DNA of 64,000 nucleotides from Arthrobacter sp. KBS0703 (GTDB lineage Bacteria > Actinomycetota > Actinomycetes > Actinomycetales > Micrococcaceae), in assembly GCF_002008315.2 (NCBI RefSeq), contig NZ_MVDG02000001.1:3968001-4032000 (forward strand). The letters run 5' to 3'. Below are positions 1-8,310 of the stretch, piece after piece. How positions within the stretch are numbered: position 1 is the first letter of the stretch; each line of letters starts with the position of its first letter. Position numbers and translations under genes: made by a program. Below the pieces are notes generated by a model. That model was not told the origin of the DNA, searched no databases, and saw only the letters and a program-made list of their open reading frames with translations.

Positions 1-11
1 CACGTGAAACA
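1..11. promoter_or_regulatory. parS: parS centromere site, cut by the window edge
   Basis: The first 11 bases, CACGTGAAACA, are the right-hand part of the 16-bp parS palindrome seen complete at 1022. The left five bases would lie outside the window. parS is the ParB loading site for chromosome segregation. Calling it a full site assumes the missing bases are TGTTT. Confidence 0.7.
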
Positions 12-699
12 ACGCGTGCCTTGTGGTGTTGCCTAACTGCCAGACTGCTGGCCCCTGGGGTCCTGTGGTGGCTCTCGCATCGCCACTTCGTATATGCGGC
101 TCACGAATGAAGCCTCTTCGTAGCACTTTGGCCAGTTCCAGGGAGGACCATGGTGTCTCAGAAGATGATGGGTGGTCCGGTGATCTTTTCGACTGGAATG
201 GCCAGCTCGTTTGCAGAATCTGCTTCTGAACTGTCGCCTACGTGGAGGTGACTCCATGATGGACGCCCAGGCTCCTACGCGAACTGTGCGTACCGTCGCG
301 GGTACGAAGCGGTCGGACTAGCAAATAGGTATCCACCAGCGGGTCGAGAGCGTCGAGTCCTCCTTGCAGTCCCTTCAGCTCTGCCCTCTGAGTGGCTACC
401 GGAAGGGGACCTGGGCCTGGCCAGCTCGCCCACTCGGCGTGCCGGATGACCGCCGGCCCAAGGGGCGGAAGTCCCGGCCTCTCCAGCTGCTTCTGAAGGA
501 AAGTGAGGAGAAATGTCTAGGCAGGAAGCCCGGCGATTGATTTGGCGTTGGCCACCTAGGCTCCCGAACCCGGTCCACTGGGGACCAGGTAGCGGCCTCA
601 AATGTGCTGGTCGACCGGATAGGCGTCCCTGACGGTTGTCCAATCATCTGAAATGAGTTGTATGTCATTGGTTTCCGGATTTGCTCCCATAGACCGCGG

Positions 700-724
700 G
701 GCCGCTCGATGGGGGCGGCCTTTT
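700..724 (+). terminator. possible terminator hairpin
   Basis: GGCCGC (700-705) pairs with GCGGCC (715-720) around a 9-nt loop and is followed by TTTT on the plus strand. The stem is short. It could end a transcript coming from the left (parB side), but no gene is visible directly upstream. Confidence 0.35.
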
Positions 725-1021
725 CCCGCGAGCCGCTCAGGCGCGGACCGTGCGCTTGTCGCGACTTGTGGGTCCCTCTGTGGCTGGCGCGTTCCCAATG
801 CCAGGATCCCATTGTTGGTGTGCCTACCTGCGGGAGGAGGGGCGACGGCTGATGTGGGAGCCCGGGATTCGGTAGGGCGGGTGGTCAAAGGGAGGGGACG
901 CCGCCGAACTGGTGTGGCCCGCATTCACCGGCTGCGGGCTCGCATGGTCGTTGCCGGTTTAAAGACGCGCCCGGTTCAAGGAATCGAACATCTTCGTTGG
1001 TAGTCGCGCAGGAGGCCCGCA

Positions 1022-1037
1022 TGTTTCACGTGAAACA
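1022..1037. promoter_or_regulatory. parS: parS centromere site, perfect
   Basis: TGTTTCACGTGAAACA is a perfect match to the widely conserved bacterial parS palindrome. The symmetry extends to a 20-bp perfect palindrome (1020-1039). ParB binds here and spreads to organise the origin region for segregation by ParA. Its presence places the window next to the replication origin. Confidence 0.95.
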
Positions 1038-1435
1038 TGGATTCGACAACCGCTAATTCCTCCTGCCGGCCGAATCGCGCAGGAGCGCGAAAACTACGAC
1101 GCGTTCGTACGAAGTGCTGATGTTTTCGGACCTCACAATCGGTCGCTCGACGGTGGCGTGCCATGCTCGCAGATCCGGGCGATGTGCAGCCATGGCCGGT
1201 GAGAACGCCGTGGAGGAAGCTGTGCAGGAATATGCAGAGAACGTGGGGTAGTGCCTGGGGATGTCGGTGGAGCCTCTGGGGTGGCAGAGTGGAGACTCGG
1301 CACTCCGCCCGATCCTGCGCATAATTCAGCCGGCGGCGACCAGCATGGTGCTCTTTGGCACTTTCTTAGGTTAGAGTATCGAATCGCCGCCCTGGGTACG
1401 AACCACTTTGATAGGGACGAGGGACCGGCGTGCGA

Positions 1436-1451
1436 TGTTTCACGTGAAACG
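1436..1451. promoter_or_regulatory. parS: parS centromere site, 15/16 match
   Basis: TGTTTCACGTGAAACG differs from the perfect site at 1022 only in the last base. It is the third parS in 1.5 kb. Single end-position mismatches of this kind are usually tolerated by ParB (family knowledge). Confidence 0.9.
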
Positions 1452-1886
1452 AACTGCACCCACCACTGCAACCTGTGTAGGTACTCATGCATTGACGGCT
1501 ATGCACGTCGGAGGCCATGAAGCAAGCCATCCCAGCCGTACCGCTGGCCAATGCTAGTGGCAGCGGACGTCTGAAGTCTATCCTGCGAAAATATAGACGA
1601 TGCACAACGGATAATCGTTGCACTTGAGGGTGGATTGGGCACAAGAGAGCCGACCCGGCCCACGGGCTTACGACCGTGCGGTGCGGCAGCTGTCCGCAGA
1701 AGAAGAACGCAGCCGACAGCACCCCAACCGCAGTCCGAGCAAAGCCTGTACTGGCAGGAGATTAGTCCAAGGAAGGCCGGACACGTGGAAGGCCTCGATC
1801 GAATGACGCCCAGTGAAAATCCGCACGCCCCGAGAAAATGTGCCGGCCCCGTGACAAGTCACCGCCTGGGTCCACTTCCCCGGTTC

Positions 1887-1925
1887 AAACAAAAGTGGCC
1901 ACCACTCCCCTGGAGTGGTGGCCAC
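1887..1925 (-). terminator. intrinsic terminator of the trxB-trxA unit
   Basis: A perfect 14-bp stem, GTGGCCACCACTCC (1895-1908) with GGAGTGGTGGCCAC (1912-1925), closes a 3-nt loop. Read on the minus strand it is followed by TTTTGTTTG. It lies 84 bases downstream of the trxA stop and fits a rho-independent terminator. Confidence 0.85.
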
Positions 1926-2008
1926 CGGTCCGTCTCCGTCTCAGCTGCCTGTCTCAGCGTCAGCCGAGCAGCGCCGTCGGCTATCCCGTTAGAGAAGTAC
2001 GACGCTGT

Positions 2009-2335
2009 CTAGGACAGGACGTCCGCGAATTCCTTTTCGAAGAACTGCTTCGGCTTGGCGCCGATGACCGTGCTCTTCACTTGGCCGCCCTGGAACAGGT
2101 ACACGGCCGGGATGGACGTGATGCCGTACTCTGCAGCGATGGCGGGGTTGTCGTCGACGTTGACCTTGACGACATTGACCTTTTCGCCATACTCCACGGA
2201 GATCTCATCCAGGATGGGGCCAAGCTTGCGGCACGGGCCGCACCATTCGGCCCAGAAATCCACGATTACCGGCTTGTCGGCGGCCAGCACGTCCGTGCTG
2301 AAGCTTGCGTCTGTTACGTCTTTTGCGTTGCTCAT
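2009..2335 (-). CDS. trxA: thioredoxin
   Basis: A 108-residue cytoplasmic thioredoxin that reduces protein disulfides with electrons passed from NADPH through TrxB. The active site WCGPC places the redox cysteines at residues 32 and 35. The SIPA segment supplies the conserved cis-proline, and the length is typical. It starts at ATG 2335, 38 bases after the trxB stop, so the two are probably cotranscribed from the promoter upstream of trxB. A strong hairpin terminator follows. This trxB-trxA order beside parS sites is the standard actinobacterial arrangement. Confidence 0.97.
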   Translation of the reverse strand: MSNAKDVTDASFSTDVLAADKPVIVDFWAEWCGPCRKLGPILDEISVEYGEKVNVVKVNVDDNPAIAAEYGITSIPAVYLFQGGQVKSTVIGAKPKQFFEKEFADVLS

Positions 2336-2373
2336 AACCCTTGTCTCTCTCTTCGAACGGTGGTCAGCGCCGG

Positions 2374-3330
2374 TCAGGCGTGAAGGTCAGCGAGGTAGTG
2401 TTCGACGTCAATCGCGGCGACACAACCTGAACCGGAAGCTGTGATGGCCTGGCGATAGGTCGGGTCCACGACGTCCCCGGCAGCGAAGACACCCTTGACG
2501 CTGGTCCGGGAGCTGCGGCCCTCAACCGCAATGGTCCCGGCGGCGGTCATTTCGAGGGTGTCCTTGACCAGTTCGGTGCGGGGGTCGTTTCCGATGGCGA
2601 CGAAAACGCCGGTGACGGCCAGCTCAGATTCGGAGCCGTCGATCAGGTTCTTCAGCTTCAGGCCGGTGACCTTATCTCCGCCCAGAACGTCCTCAACCGC
2701 CGTGTTCCAGACGAAGTTGATCTTCTCGTGAGCCTGGGCGCGGTCGCCCATGATCTTGGAAGCCTTCAACGTATCCCGCCGGTGAACGACAGTGACGGAC
2801 TTGGCAAATTTCGTGAGGAACAGCGCCTCCTCCATGGCAGAGTCGCCGCCGCCGATGACGGCGATGTCCTGGTCCTTGAAAAAGAAACCGTCGCAGGTTG
2901 CGCACCAGCTTACGCCGTGGCCCGACAGGCGCTTCTCGTTCGCCAGACCGAGCTCGCGATACGCCGAACCGGTGGACAGAATGATGGCGCGTGCCCGGAA
3001 GGTCTCCCCCGTGGCGATGGTGACCGTCTTGATGTCGCCGTCGAGCTCCAGGGCCGTGACGTCCTCAAACTGGATTTCCGTCCCGAAGCGGGCGGCCTGC
3101 TTTTCGAAGTTCTCCATCAGGTCCGGACCCATGATGCCTTCGGGGAAACCGGGATAGTTCTCGACGTCCGTGGTATTCATCAGCTCGCCGCCGGCCGTGA
3201 CGGAACCGGCCAGAAGCAGCGGCTTCAGGTTCGCGCGTGCCGTGTACACGGCGGCGGTGTAGCCTGCCGGACCCGAGCCGACGATGATGACATCACGTAC
3301 TTCTGAGGCGCTGTTTTCTGCGTTGCTCAC
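2374..3330 (-). CDS. trxB: thioredoxin-disulfide reductase
   Basis: A 318-residue NADPH-dependent flavoprotein that recycles oxidised TrxA. The FAD-binding GSGPAG is near the N-terminus. The redox motif WCATCDG lies mid-protein, followed by the NADPH-binding GGGDSA and the C-terminal FAD motif around FAAGDV. The frame stays open to 3459, but I chose GTG at 3330: AGGAAGAGG lies upstream, and the protein then starts about 13 residues before the first beta strand, as is usual. The longer N-terminus would contain the promoter described at 3389-3414. Confidence 0.96.
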   Translation of the reverse strand: MSNAENSASEVRDVIIVGSGPAGYTAAVYTARANLKPLLLAGSVTAGGELMNTTDVENYPGFPEGIMGPDLMENFEKQAARFGTEIQFEDVTALELDGDIKTVTIATGETFRARAIILSTGSAYRELGLANEKRLSGHGVSWCATCDGFFFKDQDIAVIGGGDSAMEEALFLTKFAKSVTVVHRRDTLKASKIMGDRAQAHEKINFVWNTAVEDVLGGDKVTGLKLKNLIDGSESELAVTGVFVAIGNDPRTELVKDTLEMTAAGTIAVEGRSSRTSVKGVFAAGDVVDPTYRQAITASGSGCVAAIDVEHYLADLHA

Positions 3331-3388
3331 TGAACGGTGAACCTCTTCCTTAGTCGATCCGCCAGCCTTGCGGCCGGCCACATGGCAC

Positions 3389-3414
3389 AACTGCTTGGCG
3401 GTGCCGAATATTCC
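3389..3414 (-). promoter_or_regulatory. SigR/SigH-type promoter of trxB-trxA
   Basis: Read on the minus strand, GGAAT (3414-3410) is followed by an 18-nt spacer and GTT (3391-3389). This matches the GGAAT-N18-GTT consensus of the thiol-oxidative-stress sigma factors SigR (Streptomyces) and SigH (Mycobacterium), whose classic target is trxBA. The -10 lies about 59 bases before the chosen trxB start. That SigR acts here is inference. Confidence 0.7.
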
Positions 3415-3558
3415 AGACGTGGTGGAGGCCCGGTGAAGACGCATTGCCTGCACGCACACACCATCACAGGACGTCCCCCAAGGTTACCGTCTCGGAGAGA
3501 GCCAAGGCCTTCCTGTTACACGAACAGCGAGGGGCGGGTGCCAGGCCTACCGAAATGC

Positions 3559-5220
3559 CTACTGGACCTTGATTTCGGCAAGCCGGAGGCCGTACCCGTA
3601 TCGGGTCTTGGGTGCGGCGAGCTTGGGCAGGGTCTTGATGGTCACGATCACGTACTGCGCAGTGACCGGTTCAGCCAGCGGCATGGTGAGATCGGGCGAG
3701 GTGAAGCTGTTGGAGCCCACCTGCTTGGCGCCGTCGAGGGACGGGCGGTCGTTGGTGAACACGCTGATGCTTCCGCCGGACGCACCCAACTGGTTCAACG
3801 TAATGGAGGAGACCTTAGAGGGACTCTTCAGCTTGACCACGAGGGGAACACCGTCCGGAGCCAGGCCGCCCCAATCCTCCGTGGCGAACTCCATGTCCGA
3901 CCAGTAGCTCGCTGCGTTGCCGTCGAAAACCTTCTTGAGATCGGCGTCGTACGTCGAGGCGAAGTCGAAGCTGCCCTGGCGGGTGATGCCCTCAATGGAC
4001 GGCGGCCCAGCTGCCGGAGCAGTGCTCGGGGTCGGTGACCCGGTGCCGGACTGCGCAGCCGACGACGGCGGCACGGTTGATCCTGCCGTCGCTTCCGGTT
4101 GCGGCGCGGACTTGAAGAGGCTGCCAAGGTTGGTCACGGCAAAGATGAGTCCAACGATCAGGACCGCTGCCAGCAGTCCCCCGACAAGCCAGCGCATGGA
4201 ACGGGGTTCGCGCTGCGGTTCGTCGTCGTCATCGTCGTAGTCATAGCCGGCCGCAGCGGGCACACTGCTGGTCCTTGCCACGGCGGGGAAATTGCCCGCC
4301 CGCCTGTCCGTTTCATTTTCGACGGGTTCGTCGTCGGAGTGCTGGTCCTCGGGGGCGTAGTCGTAGTCGTCGTTGGACCACAGGGACACCTTGGGGGCGT
4401 CCTGGCCCGTTTCCGAACCGACGCCGTCGCGTGAGCCGGATGCCGCTTCCGGGGAGCGATTGGTCTCGCGCTGCAGCAATGCCTGTTCCACGTTCTCACG
4501 CTGAACGGGCTGCGGAGCAGTGTTCTCGGCGGAACCGGGCTGCTGCCGTCCCTGCCCGGCAGCGGCCGCGCCAGCCGCCGCTGCGGCGACGCCTGCAGCG
4601 GCTCCGGCAGCAGGAGTCGCGGACGGGCGGGCCGGCGGAAGAGGAGGCACGACAGGGGCTTTGCGCACGGGCGCAGTGGGAGCCTGGGCCCCTGTTCCGT
4701 GTTCAGCTGTGCCCGCGGCGGTGCGGCCGGCTGCCGGGCTGGGCACACCGCCGCGATGCTGTTCAGCCTGCCGGGGCTGGTTGTCCCCGTAGTTGATGTA
4801 GCCGGCGTCGATCTCTTCGTCGTCGTCGTACGTTTCCGGTTCGTGCGAGCGGGCTTGGCCGAAGATCTCGCTGCCGAGGGTGTCCGTGAAGAACGGTTCA
4901 ACGTATGGCGGGTTGGAGGAAACCACCAGGTCCAGCAGGTCCGCAGCGGACGTGTGATTGGTGATGAGGTAGGTGGTGGCGTCGCTCACACCGAGGTCGA
5001 GGATCTGCACGCTCCCGGGACGCTCGCCGGTGGCCACTTCACGGGCGCTCTGGGCTACCTGATCCGCATTGTGCGGGCCGGCCACCAGAATGCTGACCGG
5101 GCGGTTCAGCACCTGGTCGACACCGTCCAGCACCAGATCCTGGTCATGCGAGGTCAGCACTGTGGCCGTGACCTTGTAGCGGCCGCCAAGTACTGATCCG
5201 ACATCGATCGGGTGGGACAC
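3559..5220 (-). CDS. membrane-anchored pseudokinase with discoidin-like extracellular domain (MviN partner)
   Basis: A 553-residue protein. Residues about 10-110 resemble a Ser/Thr kinase N-lobe (GGRYKV start) but no catalytic HRD or DFG motif is seen. A long acidic, Pro/Ala/Gln-rich linker follows. One membrane helix (about 347-367, after RSMRWL) leads to an extracellular C-terminal domain of the discoidin/galactose-binding type. In mycobacteria the same pseudokinase-TM-extracellular module is fused to the C-terminus of the lipid II flippase MviN and binds the FHA protein FhaA. Here it is a separate gene directly downstream of murJ. Start GTG 5220 has AGGAGG about 6 bases upstream. A role in controlling peptidoglycan precursor export is inferred from this context. 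Confidence 0.75.
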   Translation of the reverse strand: MSHPIDVGSVLGGRYKVTATVLTSHDQDLVLDGVDQVLNRPVSILVAGPHNADQVAQSAREVATGERPGSVQILDLGVSDATTYLITNHTSAADLLDLVVSSNPPYVEPFFTDTLGSEIFGQARSHEPETYDDDEEIDAGYINYGDNQPRQAEQHRGGVPSPAAGRTAAGTAEHGTGAQAPTAPVRKAPVVPPLPPARPSATPAAGAAAGVAAAAAGAAAAGQGRQQPGSAENTAPQPVQRENVEQALLQRETNRSPEAASGSRDGVGSETGQDAPKVSLWSNDDYDYAPEDQHSDDEPVENETDRRAGNFPAVARTSSVPAAAGYDYDDDDDEPQREPRSMRWLVGGLLAAVLIVGLIFAVTNLGSLFKSAPQPEATAGSTVPPSSAAQSGTGSPTPSTAPAAGPPSIEGITRQGSFDFASTYDADLKKVFDGNAASYWSDMEFATEDWGGLAPDGVPLVVKLKSPSKVSSITLNQLGASGGSISVFTNDRPSLDGAKQVGSNSFTSPDLTMPLAEPVTAQYVIVTIKTLPKLAAPKTRYGYGLRLAEIKVQ

Positions 5221-5391
5221 GTGTTCCTCCTAGGCTGTCCGGGAATTGCGCGGGCCCGGCGAATTCTCGCCGTGGGAAAACCTCCAGCAAGCCGGCTGAC
5301 CCCTGACCTGCAACTACCCTTGTTCTGTTCCGATCCTAGCCGATGCGGTGCAACGGCCGAGGGAGACAGGGCTGGACAAGTCCCCTTGCCG

Positions 5392-5652
5392 TTACTTTTT
5401 CTTCTTCCGCCTGTGCTTGAAATATGGGTTCTGGCCGGGTGTTCCCTGGAATGTCCGGCGTCCGGGGAGCGGGATCTGTTCCCGCAGGGCGTTCCCGCGG
5501 GCGGTGCTGGGCACGTCCTCTTCCGGCAAGTAGGAGGCGGGCTCGTCCGCGGACATGCCGTCGTGTGCTGGTTCCGGTTCCGGCTGGGGAGCCGGCCCGG
5601 CGCGGAAGGAAGCCGCATCGAATTCGCCGGAAATTCTTGGGATCAGGCCGGT
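5392..5652 (-). other. murJ: probable C-terminal tail of MurJ, beyond an adapter junction
   Basis: On the minus strand immediately after the adapter an open frame of 86 codons ends in NPYFKHRRKKKK and a TAA at 5394-5392. It has no start codon of its own and is Pro/Glu-rich, ending very basic, as expected of a cytoplasmic tail. It sits between murJ and the pseudokinase gene. I read it as the true end of MurJ, separated from the body of the gene by the adapter and a lost stretch. Confidence 0.55.
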
Positions 5653-5654
5653 GT

Positions 5655-5692
5655 CTGTCTCTTATACACATCTAGATGTGTATAAGAGACAG
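5655..5692. repeat. Nextera/Tn5 mosaic-end adapter pair (assembly artefact)
   Basis: CTGTCTCTTATACACATCT (5655-5673) is followed directly by its inverted copy AGATGTGTATAAGAGACAG (5674-5692). This is the 19-bp mosaic end used in transposase-based library preparation, back to back. There is no transposase and no target duplication. It lies at the 3' end of murJ and probably replaces genuine bases. Confidence 0.95.
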
Positions 5693-5709
5693 CTCCGGCC
5701 TCGGACGCC

Positions 5710-7551
5710 TTACAGCGGACGCGGCTGCACCGCCCGCCGAGTCCGCACCAGCGGGCCCCGCGTCAGCGGATGCCGTGGCAGCCGCCGGCGCCCGCCGCCG
5801 CGGCCCAGGCGTCCCAGCAGCGGCCGCAAAAGATCACGCAGTTCGGTGACGCGGAACAGCTTCAGCAGGAGCAGATAAACGGTCAGCATGATGGGCCCGA
5901 CGACGACGATGGTCACCAGTGCGGCCGGGCGGCTGCTCCAGGCGAAGCCAACGGGACTGTAGCTGCCCAGCAGCCACAGGGCGCCTACGCCGGCCACAGC
6001 CGAACCGAGGGCGGCGTAGCCCATGCGGATGTACGAGTTGGCGATCCGGGGTCCGTCGAGATGCCCCAGGAGCCGGCGCAGGAAGAACGCGCTCACGATC
6101 ACGGACAGGATGTTGCCTGCCGTGTAAAGGATGGCGATGGCAAAAATGATCTGGTTGTACGGCAGGAACTGGATGAAAAATGCCGCCACAACATTGACCA
6201 GCGCGAGGACCAGCTGGATGTAGAACGGAGTCCGGGCATCCTCGTTCGCGTAGAAGACACGGGACATCATGAAGTTCGCGCTCATGAACGGCGTGCTCAG
6301 CGCCAGGATGGTGAGGGTCTGCGCCAGCAGGACACCGTCGGTGGAGTGTCCGCCGGAGAAAAACATGCCCAGCGGACCCGCCAGGGCGAACAGCGCCAAG
6401 GCCCCGAAAACGGTCGCCACGGCCATGGTCCGCAGGCCGTGCGACAGGGCATCGCGCAGTTCGTCGCGGTTCCCGTCCTGGGAGGCCCGGGTCATGCGGT
6501 TGAACAGCACGGTGGCCAGGGAGAGCGCGATGATCGAGTGCGGCAGCAGGTACAGCTGGCTGGCCACCTCGAGCACGGCGTTGCCGGGCAGCATCGCGGC
6601 GCCACCGTTGTCCCCCGCCTTCTGGAGCCGGAGCCGCTCGGTACCGGGAATGGTGGCGATGCGCATGACGTAAAGGAACGCCAACTGCCCGACGGCGGCC
6701 GTCAGGAGCGTCCAGACGCTTAGTCTTGCGGCGTGGCCGAGCCCCACTCCGCGCCAGCCGAACCGTGGGCGGAGCCCCAGCTTCAGCCGGAACACCGGGA
6801 CCAGCAGGATGGCGGTCTGGGCAATCACGCCGATCGTGGAGAACCCGGCGACGAAGAACGTTTGGGAGTCGCCCCAGTTGTCCAGCGAATGCGTATTGGT
6901 CACGTTGGCGCCGAAAATCCAGATGAACATGCCGAGGCCGGCGATGGCCACGATGTTGTTCATTATGGGCGCCCACATGGCGGGCCCAAAGGCGCCATTG
7001 GCATTGAGGACCTGGGTCAGCAGGGCATACAGGCCGTAGAAGAAGATCTGCGGCAGGCACCAGAAGGCGAAGGCAACGGCCAGCGACTTCTGCTGCGGCG
7101 AGTAGCCCTGGGTGGTCAGCTCGATGACCGAGGGGGCCAGCAGCGTGACCAGCAGCGTCAGGGACAACAGCACAAGGGCGGCCAGCGTGAGCAGCCTGCT
7201 GATGTAGTCCGCTCCCCTGTCAGGAGCCTTGCTGGCTTTGATGATCTGCGGGACCAGCACAGCGTTGAACACGCCGCCGGCAACGAGTAGGAAGATCAGG
7301 TTAGGCAGGTTGTTGGCGTTGATGAACGTGTCATTGACCGTGGAGCCCAGGCCGAGGGCGGCACCGAGCATCCACGTCTTGCCGAACCCCAGGATCCGGG
7401 AGACCAGGGTGCCGGCGGCCATGACGGCGCTGGAGCGGGCCTCGCCGGACTGCGCCGCTCCGGACTCGCCGGAGGGCACCACACCGGAGGGTGTTTCGCC
7501 CTGCCGCGCGGAATGCTCGGAAGATGGATTGGCTGCTGACATCGTCTTCAT
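5710..7551 (-). CDS. murJ: lipid II flippase MurJ (3' end disturbed)
   Basis: A 613-residue polytopic membrane protein of the MOP/MviN family, with about 14 hydrophobic segments beginning near residue 40 (VMAAGTLVSRILGFGKTW). It moves lipid II across the membrane for peptidoglycan synthesis. A Ser/Gly-rich N-terminal 35 residues precedes the core. The frame closes at 5710 in a low-complexity Arg/Pro/Leu tail only 17 bases before an adapter. A +2 frame in the last 75 bases reads Ala/Gly/Asp-rich instead, so both a frameshift and the adapter may have altered the end. The likely real terminus is the tail at 5392-5652. Two start ATGs, 7551 and 7542, are possible. Confidence 0.93.
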   Translation of the reverse strand: MKTMSAANPSSEHSARQGETPSGVVPSGESGAAQSGEARSSAVMAAGTLVSRILGFGKTWMLGAALGLGSTVNDTFINANNLPNLIFLLVAGGVFNAVLVPQIIKASKAPDRGADYISRLLTLAALVLLSLTLLVTLLAPSVIELTTQGYSPQQKSLAVAFAFWCLPQIFFYGLYALLTQVLNANGAFGPAMWAPIMNNIVAIAGLGMFIWIFGANVTNTHSLDNWGDSQTFFVAGFSTIGVIAQTAILLVPVFRLKLGLRPRFGWRGVGLGHAARLSVWTLLTAAVGQLAFLYVMRIATIPGTERLRLQKAGDNGGAAMLPGNAVLEVASQLYLLPHSIIALSLATVLFNRMTRASQDGNRDELRDALSHGLRTMAVATVFGALALFALAGPLGMFFSGGHSTDGVLLAQTLTILALSTPFMSANFMMSRVFYANEDARTPFYIQLVLALVNVVAAFFIQFLPYNQIIFAIAILYTAGNILSVIVSAFFLRRLLGHLDGPRIANSYIRMGYAALGSAVAGVGALWLLGSYSPVGFAWSSRPAALVTIVVVGPIMLTVYLLLLKLFRVTELRDLLRPLLGRLGRGGGRRRLPRHPLTRGPLVRTRRAVQPRPL

Positions 7552-7613
7552 CGTCTCACCCGCGTACGCCGAACGCCGTAATCTTCGGGGCGCCGGTACG
7601 TGGCCTTGGCCGT

Positions 7614-8162
7614 TCAGAGGTGCTCGGGCAGGACTTCGCGGGCGAGGTCCGCGATGCGGCGCTCGTTGGGGAAGGAGAGTTTGCGGGCAAGCTCGTGAAT
7701 GGGAATCCAGGCAACATCCACCGCTTCTTTGTCAGGATCGTTCTCGATGGTGAGCTCGCCGCCCGTCGCCTGCAACAGGTAGTGGTGCACGGTCTTGTGC
7801 ACGCGGTGCCCGCTGACGGTGAACCAGTAATCGATGCTTCCCAGCGGGGCCAGGATCTTGCCGTCGATGCCGGTCTCTTCGGCGATCTCGCGGACAGCAG
7901 CTTCCTCGTTGTTTTCCCGGCCTTCGGGATGCCCCTTCGGCAGGCACCATTCAAGGCGTCCGCCCCTATTAAGGCGGGCGATGATCGCCACCCTCAATTC
8001 GCCGTCGGACGTGTCCACCACGACGCCACCGGCGGAGATTTCCTCAACGGTGGGAAGGGAGGCCGGCGCCGAGTGCGGGGCGGGCGCGACGTGGGCACCT
8101 ATTGCCGACGGCAACGGTGGGTTCGTCCTCCTGCCGGGAGCGCTCGGTACGGGATGGGCCAT
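7614..8162 (-). CDS. NUDIX hydrolase
   Basis: A 182-residue NUDIX pyrophosphohydrolase. The complete box is present: GHPEGRENNEEAAVREIAEE followed by TGI, matching G-x5-E-x7-REUxEExGU and giving the metal-binding glutamates. The frame extends upstream to 8258, but ATG 8162 (MAHPVPSAP) is preferred: a TAGAGT -10-like box ends 7 bases before it, as in other apparently leaderless genes here. It is divergent from cca. In this locus of actinobacteria the NUDIX gene lies between murJ and cca. Its substrate cannot be told from sequence. Confidence 0.9.
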   Translation of the reverse strand: MAHPVPSAPGRRTNPPLPSAIGAHVAPAPHSAPASLPTVEEISAGGVVVDTSDGELRVAIIARLNRGGRLEWCLPKGHPEGRENNEEAAVREIAEETGIDGKILAPLGSIDYWFTVSGHRVHKTVHHYLLQATGGELTIENDPDKEAVDVAWIPIHELARKLSFPNERRIADLAREVLPEHL

Positions 8163-8310
8163 GAAGTCCACTCTAACGACTCTTGCCCCTTGGTGATGAC
8201 CGGAACATGACTTCCAAGTGGACTGCATGTGACGGACTTTCCCGCCGACGTCCCTCAATGACCGCCATTTGGTGTGGTTGGGGATGGTTTTCTGACAAGC
8301 TTAAGTAACT

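Larger units (their letters stand above)
12..1890. other. gene-poor parS region between parB side and trxA
   Basis: About 1.9 kb in which I recognise no protein family on either strand. Short open frames exist, but they overlap each other on both strands and none has a convincing start or motif. The two complete parS sites and one terminator-like hairpin are the only structures I can name. In related actinobacteria parA-parB lies beside trxA, so parB is expected just left of the window (inference from known gene order). No tRNA was seen. Confidence 0.6.

Noticed and set aside
960..1000. tRNA-like T-arm (GTTCGATTCC on the minus strand)
   Set aside because: No acceptor, D or anticodon arms could be arranged around it.
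653..1003. 116-residue ORF in the parS region
   Set aside because: No motif and no good start. It overlaps other frames of similar length on the opposite strand, as expected by chance in high-GC DNA.
5336..5671. 111-residue ORF on the minus strand beginning MCIRDR
   Set aside because: Its start lies in the adapter, and the frame differs from the one that ends in the plausible MurJ tail. MCIRDR is a typical adapter translation.
5655..5692. Novel 38-bp palindromic repeat or Tn5/IS50-type mobile element (also at the six other loci)
   Set aside because: The sequence is the synthetic mosaic end back to back with nothing between. There is no transposase, no cargo and no target duplication, and flanking genes are collinear, so adapter contamination explains it.
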